Positions 16,816-26,864 of a stretch of 64,000 nt of DNA are shown one piece after another. The notes under the pieces were generated by a model. It had not been told where the DNA came from, ran no database searches, and saw only the letters and a program-made list of their open reading frames with translations. Position 1 is the stretch's first letter. Every line of letters starts with the position of its first letter. The translations under genes were made by a program, and so were the position numbers. The DNA is from Variovorax dokdonensis (GTDB taxonomy: Bacteria > Pseudomonadota > Gammaproteobacteria > Burkholderiales > Burkholderiaceae_C): assembly GCF_030316895.1 (NCBI RefSeq), contig NZ_JASZYV010000001.1, positions 1,178,001-1,242,000 of the forward strand. Reading direction: 5' to 3'.

Positions 16816-17264
16816 TGACCACGATGGGGACGAGGATGCAGAACGACGACGGTCTGGAACATTCAAATGCGCCGCAACGCGAAGAAGCGGAGCGCCCTGT
16901 CATGGAAATCACCATTGAATCCGTCGAGACGCCGGCGCTGACCAAGGCACACCTGGCCGACCTGCTGTTCGAGCAGATCGGCCTCAACAAGCGCGAATCC
17001 AAGGACATGGTCGAAGCCTTCTTCGATCTGATCGTGTCGCGCTTGGTGGCAGGCGAAGACGTCAAGATCTCTGGGTTCGGCAATTTCCAGATTCGGACCA
17101 AGGCCGCGCGCCCGGGACGCAATCCGCGCACGGGCGAAGCGATCCCGATCGGCCCGCGCCGCGTGGCCACGTTCCATGCCAGCGCCAAGCTGAAGGAGCA
17201 GATCAGTGGCAGCATTCCGACAGAACCGACCGAGGTCGAGTGGAATCTGGGCAGCGAAGCGTAA
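16815..17264 (+). CDS. ihfA: Integration host factor alpha subunit
   Basis: The HU/IHF fold is clear: ALTKAHLADLLFEQIGLNKRES, MVEAFFDLIVSRL, then VKISGFGNFQIR and RPGRNPRTGEAIPIGPRRV with the DNA-intercalating proline arm. It bends DNA as a heterodimer with IhfB. From the ATG at 16815 the protein has 149 residues including a 29-residue N-terminal extension; an alternative ATG at 16902 with CGGAG upstream gives 120 residues, closer to the usual 100-115. I keep the longer one because it overlaps the pheT stop, but the shorter is quite possible. The pheS-pheT-ihfA-merR order is conserved in proteobacteria. Confidence 0.93.
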   Translation: MTTMGTRMQNDDGLEHSNAPQREEAERPVMEITIESVETPALTKAHLADLLFEQIGLNKRESKDMVEAFFDLIVSRLVAGEDVKISGFGNFQIRTKAARPGRNPRTGEAIPIGPRRVATFHASAKLKEQISGSIPTEPTEVEWNLGSEA

Positions 17265-17342
17265 CGGTGCGTTGATGTTCTTTGCGCACTGCAGCGGGGC
17301 GCGTTAAGCTTCTCAGCTTTCCCGCGTACCGTATTGATTTCA

Positions 17343-17858
17343 ATGGAGAAAACGCTCCCCTCGATCCCCGCGAAACGCTACTTCACCATCGGAGAGGTGG
17401 CCGAGCTCTGCGGCGTCAAGCCGCATGTGCTGCGCTATTGGGAGCAGGAATTCACCCAGCTTCGCCCGATGAAGCGGCGAGGCAACCGGCGCTATTACCA
17501 GCACCATGAGGTACTGATGATCCGGCGCATTCGCGATCTGCTGTATGACCAAGGCTTCACCATCAGCGGGGCGCGCAACAAGCTGCAGGAACTCGCGCAG
17601 TCCGAGCGCGCGGGCACCAGGGGTTCGACCGCGACCGCTGCAGACGCCAACACGCTGATGGAAGGCATGGAGGCGATCGAGATCGACCACGAAGCATTCG
17701 AAGCCGCCATTCAAGGTGAGGCGCACATGCCTTCCGCCATGCCGATCAATGGGGCGCGCCCGAGTCTTTCGACCATGCCCACGCTGCCGACCTCGCAACT
17801 GCAAATGCTTCGGCGCGAGCTTTTTGAGATTCGTGACCTGCTGACCCTGAATCACTGA
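17343..17858 (+). CDS. MerR-family transcriptional regulator
   Basis: A 171-residue protein with an N-terminal MerR helix-turn-helix (about 13-80): FTIGEVAELCGVKPHVLRYW then PMKRRGNRRYYQHHEVLMI. The remainder is a short Ala/Met-rich linker and a C-terminal helix (LQMLRRELFEIRDLL). There are no Cys ligands for metal sensing. It follows ihfA and precedes tRNA-Pro, the same arrangement as in other gamma- and betaproteobacteria, where its target is not well known. Start at ATG 17343, since the upstream TTG gains only three residues. Confidence 0.9.
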   Translation: MEKTLPSIPAKRYFTIGEVAELCGVKPHVLRYWEQEFTQLRPMKRRGNRRYYQHHEVLMIRRIRDLLYDQGFTISGARNKLQELAQSERAGTRGSTATAADANTLMEGMEAIEIDHEAFEAAIQGEAHMPSAMPINGARPSLSTMPTLPTSQLQMLRRELFEIRDLLTLNH

Positions 17859-17883
17859 TTCCTCACGCTATAATCGACGGCTT

Positions 17884-17960
17884 CGGTGTGTGGCGCAGCC
17901 TGGTAGCGCACTTGCATGGGGTGCAAGGGGTCGAAGGTTCGAATCCTTTCACACCGACCA
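17884..17960 (+). tRNA. tRNA-Pro (anticodon GGG)
   Basis: A 77-nt cloverleaf: acceptor stem CGGTGTG/CACACCG, D arm with AGCCTGGTA, anticodon stem CTTGC/GCAAG around the loop ATGGGGT (anticodon GGG), T arm GAAGG-TTCGAAT-CCTTT, discriminator A and an encoded CCA. It reads proline codons CCC/CCU. Confidence 0.97.
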
Positions 17961-17969
17961 ACAAAAAGC

Positions 17970-18003
17970 AAAAAGGGCGTCTGGTTTTCCAGACGCCCTT
18001 TTT
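17970..18003. terminator. Bidirectional rho-independent terminator after tRNA-Pro
   Basis: A perfect 15-bp stem (arms 17970-17984 and 17989-18003) with a TTTT loop, flanked by A and T runs. It ends tRNA-Pro transcription and, from the other side, the mltB-like gene that stops at 18022. Confidence 0.93.
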
Positions 18004-18021
18004 CTTTGCCTTGACTCTTCG

Positions 18022-19332
18022 CTACGTGCCTTGCAGCCGTCGAAGCAATTCGCTGGTCGGATACGCATCCGCCGGTATTCCGACACTGCGCTGATAGTTG
18101 CGAATCGCGCCTCGCGTTGCCGGGCCGATCACGCCGTCGGGTGTGCCGGCATCGAAGCCCTTGGCATTGAGCGCTTCCTGCAAGGCGCGCGAATCGGTGC
18201 GGGACAGCGGCTGCAACTCCCGCGGCCAGGCCGCCTGCACGCCACTGCCACCCGAGATGCGTTGAGCCAGCAAGCCGACGCCCAACGCATAGCTGGTCGA
18301 ATTGTTGTAGCGCAGGATGGCGCGGAAGTTGGGTCCCACCATGAAGGCCGGTCCGCGCGCGCCAGCCGGCAGCAAGAGGCTCGCTTGCGGCAAGTCGGGC
18401 AATGGTGCGCCGTCGACCGATCGGATGCCCTCGGCGGCCCACTGGGCGCCAGACTGGCGCAGCCCGTCGTCGGCGCGTGCGTAGTCGAAACCGTCTGGCA
18501 GGCGCACTTCCAGACCCCAAGGCTGGCCGCTGCGCCAACCCTCGCGGGCCAGGAAGTTGGCGGTGGAAGCGGTCACGTCGGCCATGCTGTTCCAGATGTC
18601 CCGGCGCCCATCGCCATCGGCATCCACCGCGTAGCTCAGGAAGCTCGACGGCAGGAACTGCGTCTGCCCCATTGCGCCGGCCCACGAGCCGATCATGCGC
18701 TCGCGGGCGATGTCGCCGTTTTGCAGGATGCGCAGTGCCGCCATCAACTGCCCGCGCGCCCAACTGGAACGTCGGCCCTCGAAGCCCAGCGTCGACAGCG
18801 CATCGATGGTCGGCGTGCTCCCGTAGTTGGCGCCGTAGTTGCTCTCCATGCCCCAGATGGCAACGATGACCTCGGGGGGCACGCCATAGCGCGATGCGGC
18901 GGCATTCAGCTCGGCATTGACCTCCATGCGCTTGTCCATGCCGCGGCTGACGCGCGTGCTCGATACCGCCGTGTCCAGGTAGTCCCAGACCGCACGTGTG
19001 AACTCGGGTTGCGCGCGGTCGCGCTCCACCACGTCGGGCAGGAACTGCACCCCGTCGAAGGCCGCGTGCAGGGTGGCTTCGTCGATGCCATCCGAACGTG
19101 CCTGAGTGCGGAACTGCGCGACCCATTGGTTGAACTCGCGCGTCGGCACTTCTGAAGATGCGGCAGGTGTGGCGGGCGCCGGCGATGCGGCAGGTGTCGG
19201 CGCGGCGCCGGGGGTGGCAGCCGGCGCCGGCGCATTGGCCGTCGCGCAGCCTGAAAGCCAGATGGCCAGAGCGCCGCTGAGCGCGATGCGAGCCATCACC
19301 GAAGAAGAGGGCAGGTCGTGTCTGAAATGCAT
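18022..19332 (-). CDS. Lytic murein transglycosylase, MltB family, with peptidoglycan-binding domain
   Basis: A 436-residue envelope lipoprotein. The signal peptide ends in a lipobox (LSGC near residue 28), followed by an Ala/Pro linker (to about 60). The SLT-2/MltB catalytic domain (about 60-350) carries IWGMESNYGANYG with the catalytic glutamate, GRRSSWARGQL, and GSWAGAMGQTQFLPS. A C-terminal PG_binding_1 domain (about 375-432, LQEALNAKGFDAGTPDGVIG) anchors it to the wall. It cleaves the MurNAc-GlcNAc bond with 1,6-anhydro formation. Start at ATG 19332; an upstream in-frame ATG adds a non-signal-like leader. Confidence 0.94.
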   Translation of the reverse strand: MHFRHDLPSSSVMARIALSGALAIWLSGCATANAPAPAATPGAAPTPAASPAPATPAASSEVPTREFNQWVAQFRTQARSDGIDEATLHAAFDGVQFLPDVVERDRAQPEFTRAVWDYLDTAVSSTRVSRGMDKRMEVNAELNAAASRYGVPPEVIVAIWGMESNYGANYGSTPTIDALSTLGFEGRRSSWARGQLMAALRILQNGDIARERMIGSWAGAMGQTQFLPSSFLSYAVDADGDGRRDIWNSMADVTASTANFLAREGWRSGQPWGLEVRLPDGFDYARADDGLRQSGAQWAAEGIRSVDGAPLPDLPQASLLLPAGARGPAFMVGPNFRAILRYNNSTSYALGVGLLAQRISGGSGVQAAWPRELQPLSRTDSRALQEALNAKGFDAGTPDGVIGPATRGAIRNYQRSVGIPADAYPTSELLRRLQGT

Positions 19333-19440
19333 CGTCGGATTCTCGCCCGCATGGGCGGACGGGTCAGGGCGTGAATGCAACTTTCCATGTCAGCGAGCAT
19401 GCCGCGCGCAGGATCGCAATCGTTAAACTGCGTTGGCCCC

Positions 19441-22400
19441 ATGCCAATCGCACCGGATCGACCCCACAAGCCTCACCGCCCGGCGGAACTTCAGCATCCC
19501 GACGTGTCGCCAGTCGCGCACACCCTCCCGCCCGGCTTCATGGTGGTTCACGGCAACCATCCCGAAGCGCTGCGCGACCTGCTGCTCGCGTGGCTGCAGC
19601 GGCATCCGCTCGCACCGCTCGAGGATGAGTGCGTGCTGGTGCAAAGCAACGGCGTGGCGCAATGGCTTCGCTTGTCGCTTGCACAGCCGCCCAGCCAAGG
19701 CGGCGTGGGCATCGCGGCGGCAATGCGGACCGAACTGCCCGCGGCATTCATCTGGCGTGCCTATCGGGCCGTGCTGGGCGACGCGGCCGTTCCCGCCGTC
19801 TCTCCGTTCGATAAGTCCTTGCTCACCTGGCGGCTCATGCGCCTTTTGCCAGCGCTTCTTCACGAGGCGGAGTTCGCACCTCTGCGCCGCTTCCTGGCCA
19901 ACGACGAAGACTTGCGCAAGCGGCACCAGTTGGCCGAGCGCCTGGCCGATCTGTTCGACCAGTACCAGGTCTATCGGGCCGATTGGTTGGCCGACTGGGC
20001 GGCTGGGCGTGATGTGATCGTCACGAGCCGTCGAGGCGAGCAGCCGGTGGCCGACGAACTGCGATGGCAGCCACGCCTGTGGCGCGCCTTGCAGGAAGAC
20101 GTGGGCCCCGAAGCGGCAGAAGGCAGCCGGGCGGCGGTCCATCGCCGCTTCATGGCAGCCGTGCAGGCGCGCACCGACCAACCCAGGCCAGTCGGCCTGC
20201 CGCGCCGACTCGTGGTGTTCGGCATCTCCTCGCTGCCTCAACAGGCGCTTGAAGTGTTGGGCGCGCTCGCGGGCTGGGTGCAGGTGCTGATGTGCGTCCA
20301 CAACCCTTGCGAGCACGATTGGTCGGACATCGTCGCTGACAAGGACCTGCTGCGCGTCGAGCGCCGCCGCCAGAAGCCGAGGCGAAGCCCGCCTGCCGGC
20401 GCAAACGGAGCCGATGCAGGCGCTGCACTGCACCTCGATGCCCAGCCGCTGCTTGCCGCATGGGGCAAGCAGGGGCGCGACTTCATCCGCCTGCTCGACT
20501 TGCATGACGAAAAAGGCACCTACGCCCAGCGCTTCGCCGAAGCGGGGCTGCGCGTCGATCACTTCGAAGCCAATGCAGGCGACACGCTGCTGCGCCAGTT
20601 GCAGGACGACATCCGGGATCTGCGGCCGCTGCCCGAGACGCGCGAGCGATGGAGCGCGATCGATCCCGCCAGCGAGAACTCGCTGCGGTTTCACATTACG
20701 CACAGCCCTCAACGCGAGGTGGAAGTGCTGCATGACGAATTGCTGGCCGCGTTCGCGCAAGACCCCAGCCTGCAGCCGCGCGACGTGATCGTCATGGTGC
20801 CAGACATCGCGGCCTACGCGCCGCATGTGCAGGCTGTCTTCGGCATGGCCGCTGCGGACGATGCGCGGCGCATTCCTTATTCCATTGCCGATCAGGGCCA
20901 GCGCCACCACGATCCGCTGCTGGGTGCGCTGGAGCGACTGCTTGCACTGCCGCAATCGCGGGTCGCGGTGAGCGACGTGCTCGATTGGCTCGAAGTGCCC
21001 GCGCTTCGCGCCCGCTTCGGCATCGACGAAGCGCAGCTGCCGCTGCTGCATCGCTGGGTTCGCGCCGCCAACGTGCGCTGGGGCCTGCACGCCCAGCAGC
21101 GCCAGTCGCTCGAATTGCCGCTGGCGGACGACATCAACACCTGGGACTTCGGCCTCAAGCGCATGCTGCTGGGCTACGCGATTGGCGAGGCAAATCCGTG
21201 GCAAGGCATCGAGCCGCTCGACGAGATCGGGGGGCTGGACGCGGCCTTGCTCGGGCCACTCACGCGCTTCATCGACGTGCTGGCGCGCCATTGGCAGGCG
21301 CTGGCGCAGCCGGCCACGCCGGCGCAGTGGGGAGAGCGCCTGCGCACGCTCCTGGCCGACTTCTTCGATGGCGACGCCGACGAAGCCGATGGCCTGACCC
21401 TGCGACGACTCGACCAAGGCCTGCGCGATTGGGAGCAGGCCTGCGCAGATGCGGCGCTGACCGAGTCGCTGCCGCTGTCGGTGGTGCGCGAGCATTGGTT
21501 GTCGCAGGTCGACGCGCCGGCGCTCAGTCAACCCTTCCTGGCCGGTGGCGTGACCTTCGCCACCTTGTTGCCGATGCGCGCGATCCCGTTTCGGATGGTC
21601 GCTTTGCTGGGCATGAACGACGGCAGCTATCCGCGCAGCCGGCCCGCGGCCGACTTCGACCTGATGGGCCAGGACTTCAGGCCCGGCGACCGGTCTCGCC
21701 GCGAGGACGACCGTTACCTCTTCCTCGAAGCCTTGCTTTCCGCGCGAGAGCGCCTGCACCTGAGCTGGGTGGGGCGAAGCATTCACGACCCCTCCGAGCG
21801 CGCGGCTTCGGTGCTGGTGGCGCAACTGCGCGATCTCGTGGCCGCGGGCTGGCGCCTGCGTGGCGATGAAGCATTGACGCAGGATGAAGCCGGAAAGCGC
21901 CTGCTGGCGGCCCTCACGCGGGAGCATCGCCTTGCGCCCTTCGACGCTGCCTACTTCGATGCCGCGGGCCGCGCCGCGGGGTTGTTCAGCTACGCCTGGG
22001 AATGGCGCGCGGCAGCGCCTGCCGTCGCGGTGGTGGATGACGGCCGCGACGCGCATGCGCCGGCCGAACTGCCGGCGCTCGCCGGTCCGCCGTTGACGCT
22101 CAAGCGATTGGGCGACTTCCTACGCCAGCCCGTGCGCGAATTCTTCCGCCAGCGGCTGGGCGTGCACTTCGACAACGACGAATCGGTTCAGGAAGATGAA
22201 GAGCCCTTTGCGCTCGACGCACTGGTCAACTGGAAGCTCCAGGATCAATTGATCGCCGCACAGCGCGCCGCCATGGACGGCGGGCTGCCGCCGAGCGAAC
22301 TGGCCGAGGTGCGGGCCGCGGAACTCGAACGCATGGCCCGACGCGGCGACCTGCCGATGGGCGAGTTCGGTGTGCTGGTCCAGGAGGACCTGGCGCAGCC

Positions 22401-23058
22401 CATGGACAAGCTCTTCGCGCTCTATGACGCCGAGCTTCGCAACTGGCCTCGCCCGCTGCCGCACCGGTCGCTGGATCTGCCGCCCGAGATTCCCGGCGAC
22501 GAATCGATGCGACTCGGCGATTGGCTCGATCACCTGCGCGCCGATGAAAACGGCCAAGCCTGTCGCCTGCTGCTGCTCAGCAGCGGCCTGGTGAAGGACA
22601 ACGTGTACCGCATCGACAAGATCGCGCCGCACTGGGTCGCGCACCTGGCGGCGCACCTGGCGGGCCAGCCGATCACCACGCGGCTGATCAGCAAGGCAGG
22701 CGACGTCACGCTTGAACCGATGGCCGAAGACGATGCGCGCGCGGCCTGGGCAGCGCTCGTGCGCGCGTACCACGAGGGCATGCGTCGCCCGTTGCCGCTG
22801 GCCTTGCAATCAGGGCGCGAATGGCTCCTGAAAAGCAGCGGCGCGAAAGCCACGCCGCAGTCCGCCCGTGAGGCTGCGCGCAAGGTCTACGAAGGCGACA
22901 CCCACGGCGGCGGTCGCCCCGAGCGGGAGCAGAGCCCGGAGCTGGCGCGTGCCTATCCGGATTTCGATGCGCTGTGGGCCGATGGCGAATTTGCACGTTG
23001 GTGCGAGCAGTTGCTGGCGCCTCTGTGGCAATCGCTGCATGCGAAGGGCGACGCATGA
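19441..23058 (+). CDS. recC: Exodeoxyribonuclease V subunit gamma (RecC)
   Basis: A 1205-residue RecC. Recognisable blocks include VQSNGVAQWLRLSLA, GIAAAMRTELPAAFIW, VFGISSLPQQALEVLGAL, HITHSPQREVEVLHDELL, DVIVMVPDIAAYAPHVQAVF, IPYSIADQGQ and VTFATLLPMRAIPFRMV. RecC has a dead helicase fold; it recognises Chi and splits the strands in the RecBCD helicase-nuclease that processes double-strand breaks. It is somewhat longer than the E. coli protein (about 1120). Its stop overlaps the recB ATG (ATGA). The start is uncertain: ATG at 19441 or an in-frame Met further in. Confidence 0.95.
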   Translation: MPIAPDRPHKPHRPAELQHPDVSPVAHTLPPGFMVVHGNHPEALRDLLLAWLQRHPLAPLEDECVLVQSNGVAQWLRLSLAQPPSQGGVGIAAAMRTELPAAFIWRAYRAVLGDAAVPAVSPFDKSLLTWRLMRLLPALLHEAEFAPLRRFLANDEDLRKRHQLAERLADLFDQYQVYRADWLADWAAGRDVIVTSRRGEQPVADELRWQPRLWRALQEDVGPEAAEGSRAAVHRRFMAAVQARTDQPRPVGLPRRLVVFGISSLPQQALEVLGALAGWVQVLMCVHNPCEHDWSDIVADKDLLRVERRRQKPRRSPPAGANGADAGAALHLDAQPLLAAWGKQGRDFIRLLDLHDEKGTYAQRFAEAGLRVDHFEANAGDTLLRQLQDDIRDLRPLPETRERWSAIDPASENSLRFHITHSPQREVEVLHDELLAAFAQDPSLQPRDVIVMVPDIAAYAPHVQAVFGMAAADDARRIPYSIADQGQRHHDPLLGALERLLALPQSRVAVSDVLDWLEVPALRARFGIDEAQLPLLHRWVRAANVRWGLHAQQRQSLELPLADDINTWDFGLKRMLLGYAIGEANPWQGIEPLDEIGGLDAALLGPLTRFIDVLARHWQALAQPATPAQWGERLRTLLADFFDGDADEADGLTLRRLDQGLRDWEQACADAALTESLPLSVVREHWLSQVDAPALSQPFLAGGVTFATLLPMRAIPFRMVALLGMNDGSYPRSRPAADFDLMGQDFRPGDRSRREDDRYLFLEALLSARERLHLSWVGRSIHDPSERAASVLVAQLRDLVAAGWRLRGDEALTQDEAGKRLLAALTREHRLAPFDAAYFDAAGRAAGLFSYAWEWRAAAPAVAVVDDGRDAHAPAELPALAGPPLTLKRLGDFLRQPVREFFRQRLGVHFDNDESVQEDEEPFALDALVNWKLQDQLIAAQRAAMDGGLPPSELAEVRAAELERMARRGDLPMGEFGVLVQEDLAQPMDKLFALYDAELRNWPRPLPHRSLDLPPEIPGDESMRLGDWLDHLRADENGQACRLLLLSSGLVKDNVYRIDKIAPHWVAHLAAHLAGQPITTRLISKAGDVTLEPMAEDDARAAWAALVRAYHEGMRRPLPLALQSGREWLLKSSGAKATPQSAREAARKVYEGDTHGGGRPEREQSPELARAYPDFDALWADGEFARWCEQLLAPLWQSLHAKGDA

Positions 23059-26000
23059 ACAAGGCGAACGACCAGCAGCCTCGCACCATGGACGCGTTGC
23101 GCTTTCCGCTGCGCGGCAGCCAACTGGTGGAGGCCAGCGCCGGCACCGGCAAGACATTCACGATTGCGGCGCTGTATCTGCGTCTGGTGCTGGGCCATGG
23201 CGGAGAAGCGTCCGCGTTCGCGCGTGCGCTCACGCCACCCGAGATCCTGGTCGTCACCTTCACCCAGGCGGCCACGCAGGAACTGCGCGATCGCATCCGC
23301 GCTCGACTGGCGCAGGCGGCGCAAGCCTTCCTGGCGGAACCGGATGAGGTCGAAAGCCTGCCACCGGGAAGGGACCTGCTGCACGACCTGCGCGCCGAAT
23401 ACCCGGCCGATCAATGGCCGCACTGCGCGCGCGTGCTTCGGCTGGCGGCCGAGTGGATGGACGAGGCGGCCGTCTCCACCATCCACGGCTGGTGCTACCG
23501 GATGCTGCATGAGCACGCCTTCGACAGCGGCAGCCCATTCATCCAGACGCTCGAAGCGGACCAGCGCGATCTGCTCGCCGAGGCGGCGCGCGACTACTGG
23601 CGCACCTTCTTCAACCCGCTCGAGCAGGCAGATGCACGACAGGTGCGGCAATGGTGGGCCACGCCGGAGGCCCTGTGTGCCGAGGTCGAGCGCGTTCTGC
23701 CGGTGCGCGATGCGCTGGCCGAGGGCGACGAGCCCGCCGTCATCTTGCGCCGCCAGCGCGAAGACGTGGGCCGCAGCCTGCAGGCCTGGAAGACGCCGTG
23801 GCGCGAAGGCTGGGTGGACGAGTTGCGCAACCTGCTGGACGACGCGGCGGCCAGGAAGTTGATCGACGGACGAAAGCTGCAGGCACGCAACTACAACCGT
23901 TGGCTGGACCTCTTGCGCCAGTGGGCCGCGGACGATGCGGTCGAGCCCTTCGACGACAAGAACGCCGCATGGTCGCGCCTGACGCCGGAAGGCATCCTGG
24001 ATGCGTCCAAGGATGGCAAGGCTGCCTTCGATCATCCGGCCCTGCACGACTTGGCCACGCTGCAGCAGCGCATTGCCTCGCTGCCCGACGGCCGCGCGGA
24101 GCTGCTGCGCCATGCGCTGCACTGGATCGCGCAACGCCTGGAGCTGGCGCAGGCACGGCGCGCGCAAATGGGCTTCGACGAACTGCTCACCCGGCTCGAC
24201 GCCGCGCTGCAAGGGCCCAATGGCGCGCGGCTCGCCGGCCTGATCCGCGCGCAGTTTCCGGTCGCGCTGATCGACGAGTTCCAGGACACGGACCCGCTGC
24301 AATACCGCATCTTCGACGCCGTCTATCGCGTGGCCGAGAACGCGCAGGACAGTGCCGTCGTGCTGATCGGCGACCCCAAGCAAGCCATCTACGGCTTTCG
24401 GGGCGCGGACATCCATACCTACCTGGCGGCAAGGCGCGACACCGATGGTCGGCACCACACGCTGGGCACCAACTTCCGGTCCAGCCACGCGATGGTGACG
24501 GCGGTCAATCGCGTTTTCGAAGGCGCAGAGGTGCGGCCCGACGGCGCCGGGGCGTTCGGCTTTCGCGATGCGGCGACCGACGAGAACCCGGTGCCCTTCG
24601 TGCCGGTGGCCGCGCAGGGGCGCAAGGAGCAATGGCGGATCGACGGCGTGTCTGCACCGGCGCTCACCTTCTGGACGATGCCGGCCGAGTCCGGCAAGAA
24701 GGGCGAAGCCGTCGATGCGCTGGCCACCAGTTGCGCCGGCGAGATCGTGCGGCTGCTCATGGCGGGCGCCGAAGGCCGGGCCGGCTTCATGCAGCCGGAC
24801 GGCAAGCTTCAACCGCTTGGTGCCGGCGACATCGCGGTGTTGGTGAACACCGGCCGCGAGGCGCAGCGTGTGCGCGCGGCCTTGCGCGACCGGGGCGTGC
24901 GCAGCGTCTACCTGTCGGACATGGAATCGGTCTTCGCCAGTCCCGTGGCCGGCGAGTTGCAACGCTGGCTGCGCGCCTGCGCCGAGCCGGACGACGACCG
25001 CCCGCTGCGCGCCGCCCTGGCCACACCCAGCCTTGGCCTGGACTGGGCCGCGCTCGATGCGCTCAACCAGGACGAGCTGCAATGGGAAGAGCGCGTGCTT
25101 CAGTTCCGCCACTACCAGCAGCTGTGGCGGCGCCAGGGCGTGCTGCCCATGCTGCGCCACCTGCTGCATGACTTCGACGTGCCGCAGCGCCTGCTGGCCC
25201 TGCAGGACGAACGACGGTTGACCGACCTGCTGCATCTGGCCGAGCTGCTGCAGCAGGCCAGCAGCCAGCTCGACGGCGAACATGCGCTGATCCGCTGGCT
25301 GTCCGAGCAGCGCGACGTGCAGGGCATGCCCGCCGAAGGCCGCAAACTGCGCCTGGAAAGCGACGCCGCGCTGGTCAAGGTGGTGACGGTGCACAAGTCC
25401 AAGGGGCTGGAATTTCCGCTGGTGTTCCTGCCGTTCGCGATCCATGCGCGCGCCGTGTCGCGCAAGGACATGCCGCTTCGCTGGCACGACGAGGAGGGCC
25501 AATTGCGCGTGGCGTTGGCGCCCGATGACGAAGGGCTTCGGCGTGCCGACGACGAGCGCCTGGGTGAAGACCTGCGCAAGCTCTATGTGGCGCTGACGCG
25601 TGCTCGCCATGCAACGTGGGTGGGCGTGATGCCCGAATCCGACAAGGCGCGCAGCGCCCTCGGACAAGTGCTGGGCGATGCCGGCCCGGTGGCCCTGTGC
25701 GCAGGCGCGCAAGACGGCGTCGTCGCCGTGCTCGAGGCGCCGGCACCCAGCGACGCGCAGTGGCAGGACACAGCGCCAAGGCCTGAACTGGCGCCGCCGC
25801 CACCGCTGCCTTCGCGGCCGCCCGAGCGCTGGTGGATTGCCAGCTATTCGGCGCTGCGGCATCTGGACATGCAGGGCAACCTATCTGCGACAGATGGGGA
25901 GGGCGCGGCGTCGCTGCCGATGCCTGCGTCCAACGTCCGGCCATTGACCGACGAACTGCCGGCCGGGCCCGACAGCGCAGCCGACGACATCTACCTCGAC

Positions 26001-26864
26001 AGTCGCGACGATGCCGCGGCGCCTCAGGCTCAGTCGCGTGCCGGCACGGCGTTGGCGTCGCTGGGGCGGCTGCATGATTTCCCCGCCGGCTCGGTGCCAG
26101 GCAGCTTTCTGCACGGCTTGCTCGAATGGGCGGGTCGGCAAGGCTTCGCGCGTGTGGCCGAAGACGAGGGCGTGCAGGCCGAACTGGCGCGCTGGCTCGA
26201 ACGCCGCTGCGCGCAGGCAGGTTGGCAGGAATGGGCAGCGCCGCTGCAAGCCTGGCTGCTCGACTGGTTGGCCACGCCGCTGCGCCTGCCGCCCGAGCCT
26301 GGCCATCGGCGCGCCGTGTCGGTCGCGCCGTCGCAACTGAAGGCGTTGCAGATCGAGATGGAGTTCCTCGTTGCCGCACAGCATGTGGACGCGCTGATGC
26401 TGGACGAACTCGTGCGTCGCCACACGCTCGGCGGCGCGCCCCGGCCGGCGCTGTTGCCCAGGCAGGTCAACGGCATGCTCAAGGGCTTCGTCGACCTGGT
26501 GTTCGAGCACGATGGCCGCTACTGGGTGGCCGACTACAAGTCGAACTGGTTGGGCAAAGCCGATGCCGACTACGGGCCGGATGCGCTTCGCCAATCGGTG
26601 CTGCAGCATCGCTACGAACTGCAGTACGTGCTGTATGTGTTTGCGCTGCATCGGCTGCTGCGCGCCAGGCTGCCGGGCTACGACTACGAGCGCCATGTGG
26701 GCGGCGCGGTGTATCTGTTCCTGCGCGGCCATGCGGCGCCAGGGCAGGGCGTGCATGCCGAGCGCCTGCCGCGCGCGCTGATCGACGCGCTGGACCGCAT
26801 GTTCGATGGCCTGCCGCCTGCGCCGCCACCGGCCGCAAGAGGCCAGATGGAGTTGGAACTGTGA
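23055..26864 (+). CDS. recB: Exodeoxyribonuclease V subunit beta (RecB)
   Basis: A 1269-residue UvrD-type helicase with nuclease tail. Walker A is LVEASAGTGKTFTIAALYLR near residue 25. Further helicase motifs are VVTFTQAATQELRDRI, LIDEFQDTDPLQYRIF, LIGDPKQAIYGFRGADI, VVTVHKSKGLEFPLVFLPF and YVALTRARHATW. The C-terminal nuclease domain (about 1130-1240) contains GFVDLVFEHDGRYWVADYKS, with the Asp/Asp/Lys active site. It is the 3'-5' motor and the only nuclease of RecBCD. Both ends overlap neighbours by 4 bp, so the three genes are translationally coupled. Confidence 0.97.
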   Translation: MNKANDQQPRTMDALRFPLRGSQLVEASAGTGKTFTIAALYLRLVLGHGGEASAFARALTPPEILVVTFTQAATQELRDRIRARLAQAAQAFLAEPDEVESLPPGRDLLHDLRAEYPADQWPHCARVLRLAAEWMDEAAVSTIHGWCYRMLHEHAFDSGSPFIQTLEADQRDLLAEAARDYWRTFFNPLEQADARQVRQWWATPEALCAEVERVLPVRDALAEGDEPAVILRRQREDVGRSLQAWKTPWREGWVDELRNLLDDAAARKLIDGRKLQARNYNRWLDLLRQWAADDAVEPFDDKNAAWSRLTPEGILDASKDGKAAFDHPALHDLATLQQRIASLPDGRAELLRHALHWIAQRLELAQARRAQMGFDELLTRLDAALQGPNGARLAGLIRAQFPVALIDEFQDTDPLQYRIFDAVYRVAENAQDSAVVLIGDPKQAIYGFRGADIHTYLAARRDTDGRHHTLGTNFRSSHAMVTAVNRVFEGAEVRPDGAGAFGFRDAATDENPVPFVPVAAQGRKEQWRIDGVSAPALTFWTMPAESGKKGEAVDALATSCAGEIVRLLMAGAEGRAGFMQPDGKLQPLGAGDIAVLVNTGREAQRVRAALRDRGVRSVYLSDMESVFASPVAGELQRWLRACAEPDDDRPLRAALATPSLGLDWAALDALNQDELQWEERVLQFRHYQQLWRRQGVLPMLRHLLHDFDVPQRLLALQDERRLTDLLHLAELLQQASSQLDGEHALIRWLSEQRDVQGMPAEGRKLRLESDAALVKVVTVHKSKGLEFPLVFLPFAIHARAVSRKDMPLRWHDEEGQLRVALAPDDEGLRRADDERLGEDLRKLYVALTRARHATWVGVMPESDKARSALGQVLGDAGPVALCAGAQDGVVAVLEAPAPSDAQWQDTAPRPELAPPPPLPSRPPERWWIASYSALRHLDMQGNLSATDGEGAASLPMPASNVRPLTDELPAGPDSAADDIYLDSRDDAAAPQAQSRAGTALASLGRLHDFPAGSVPGSFLHGLLEWAGRQGFARVAEDEGVQAELARWLERRCAQAGWQEWAAPLQAWLLDWLATPLRLPPEPGHRRAVSVAPSQLKALQIEMEFLVAAQHVDALMLDELVRRHTLGGAPRPALLPRQVNGMLKGFVDLVFEHDGRYWVADYKSNWLGKADADYGPDALRQSVLQHRYELQYVLYVFALHRLLRARLPGYDYERHVGGAVYLFLRGHAAPGQGVHAERLPRALIDALDRMFDGLPPAPPPAARGQMELEL

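Noticed and set aside
19423..25862. Very long antisense frames over recC and recB
   Set aside because: Both sense genes have complete helicase/nuclease motifs; antisense frames are a GC-skew effect.
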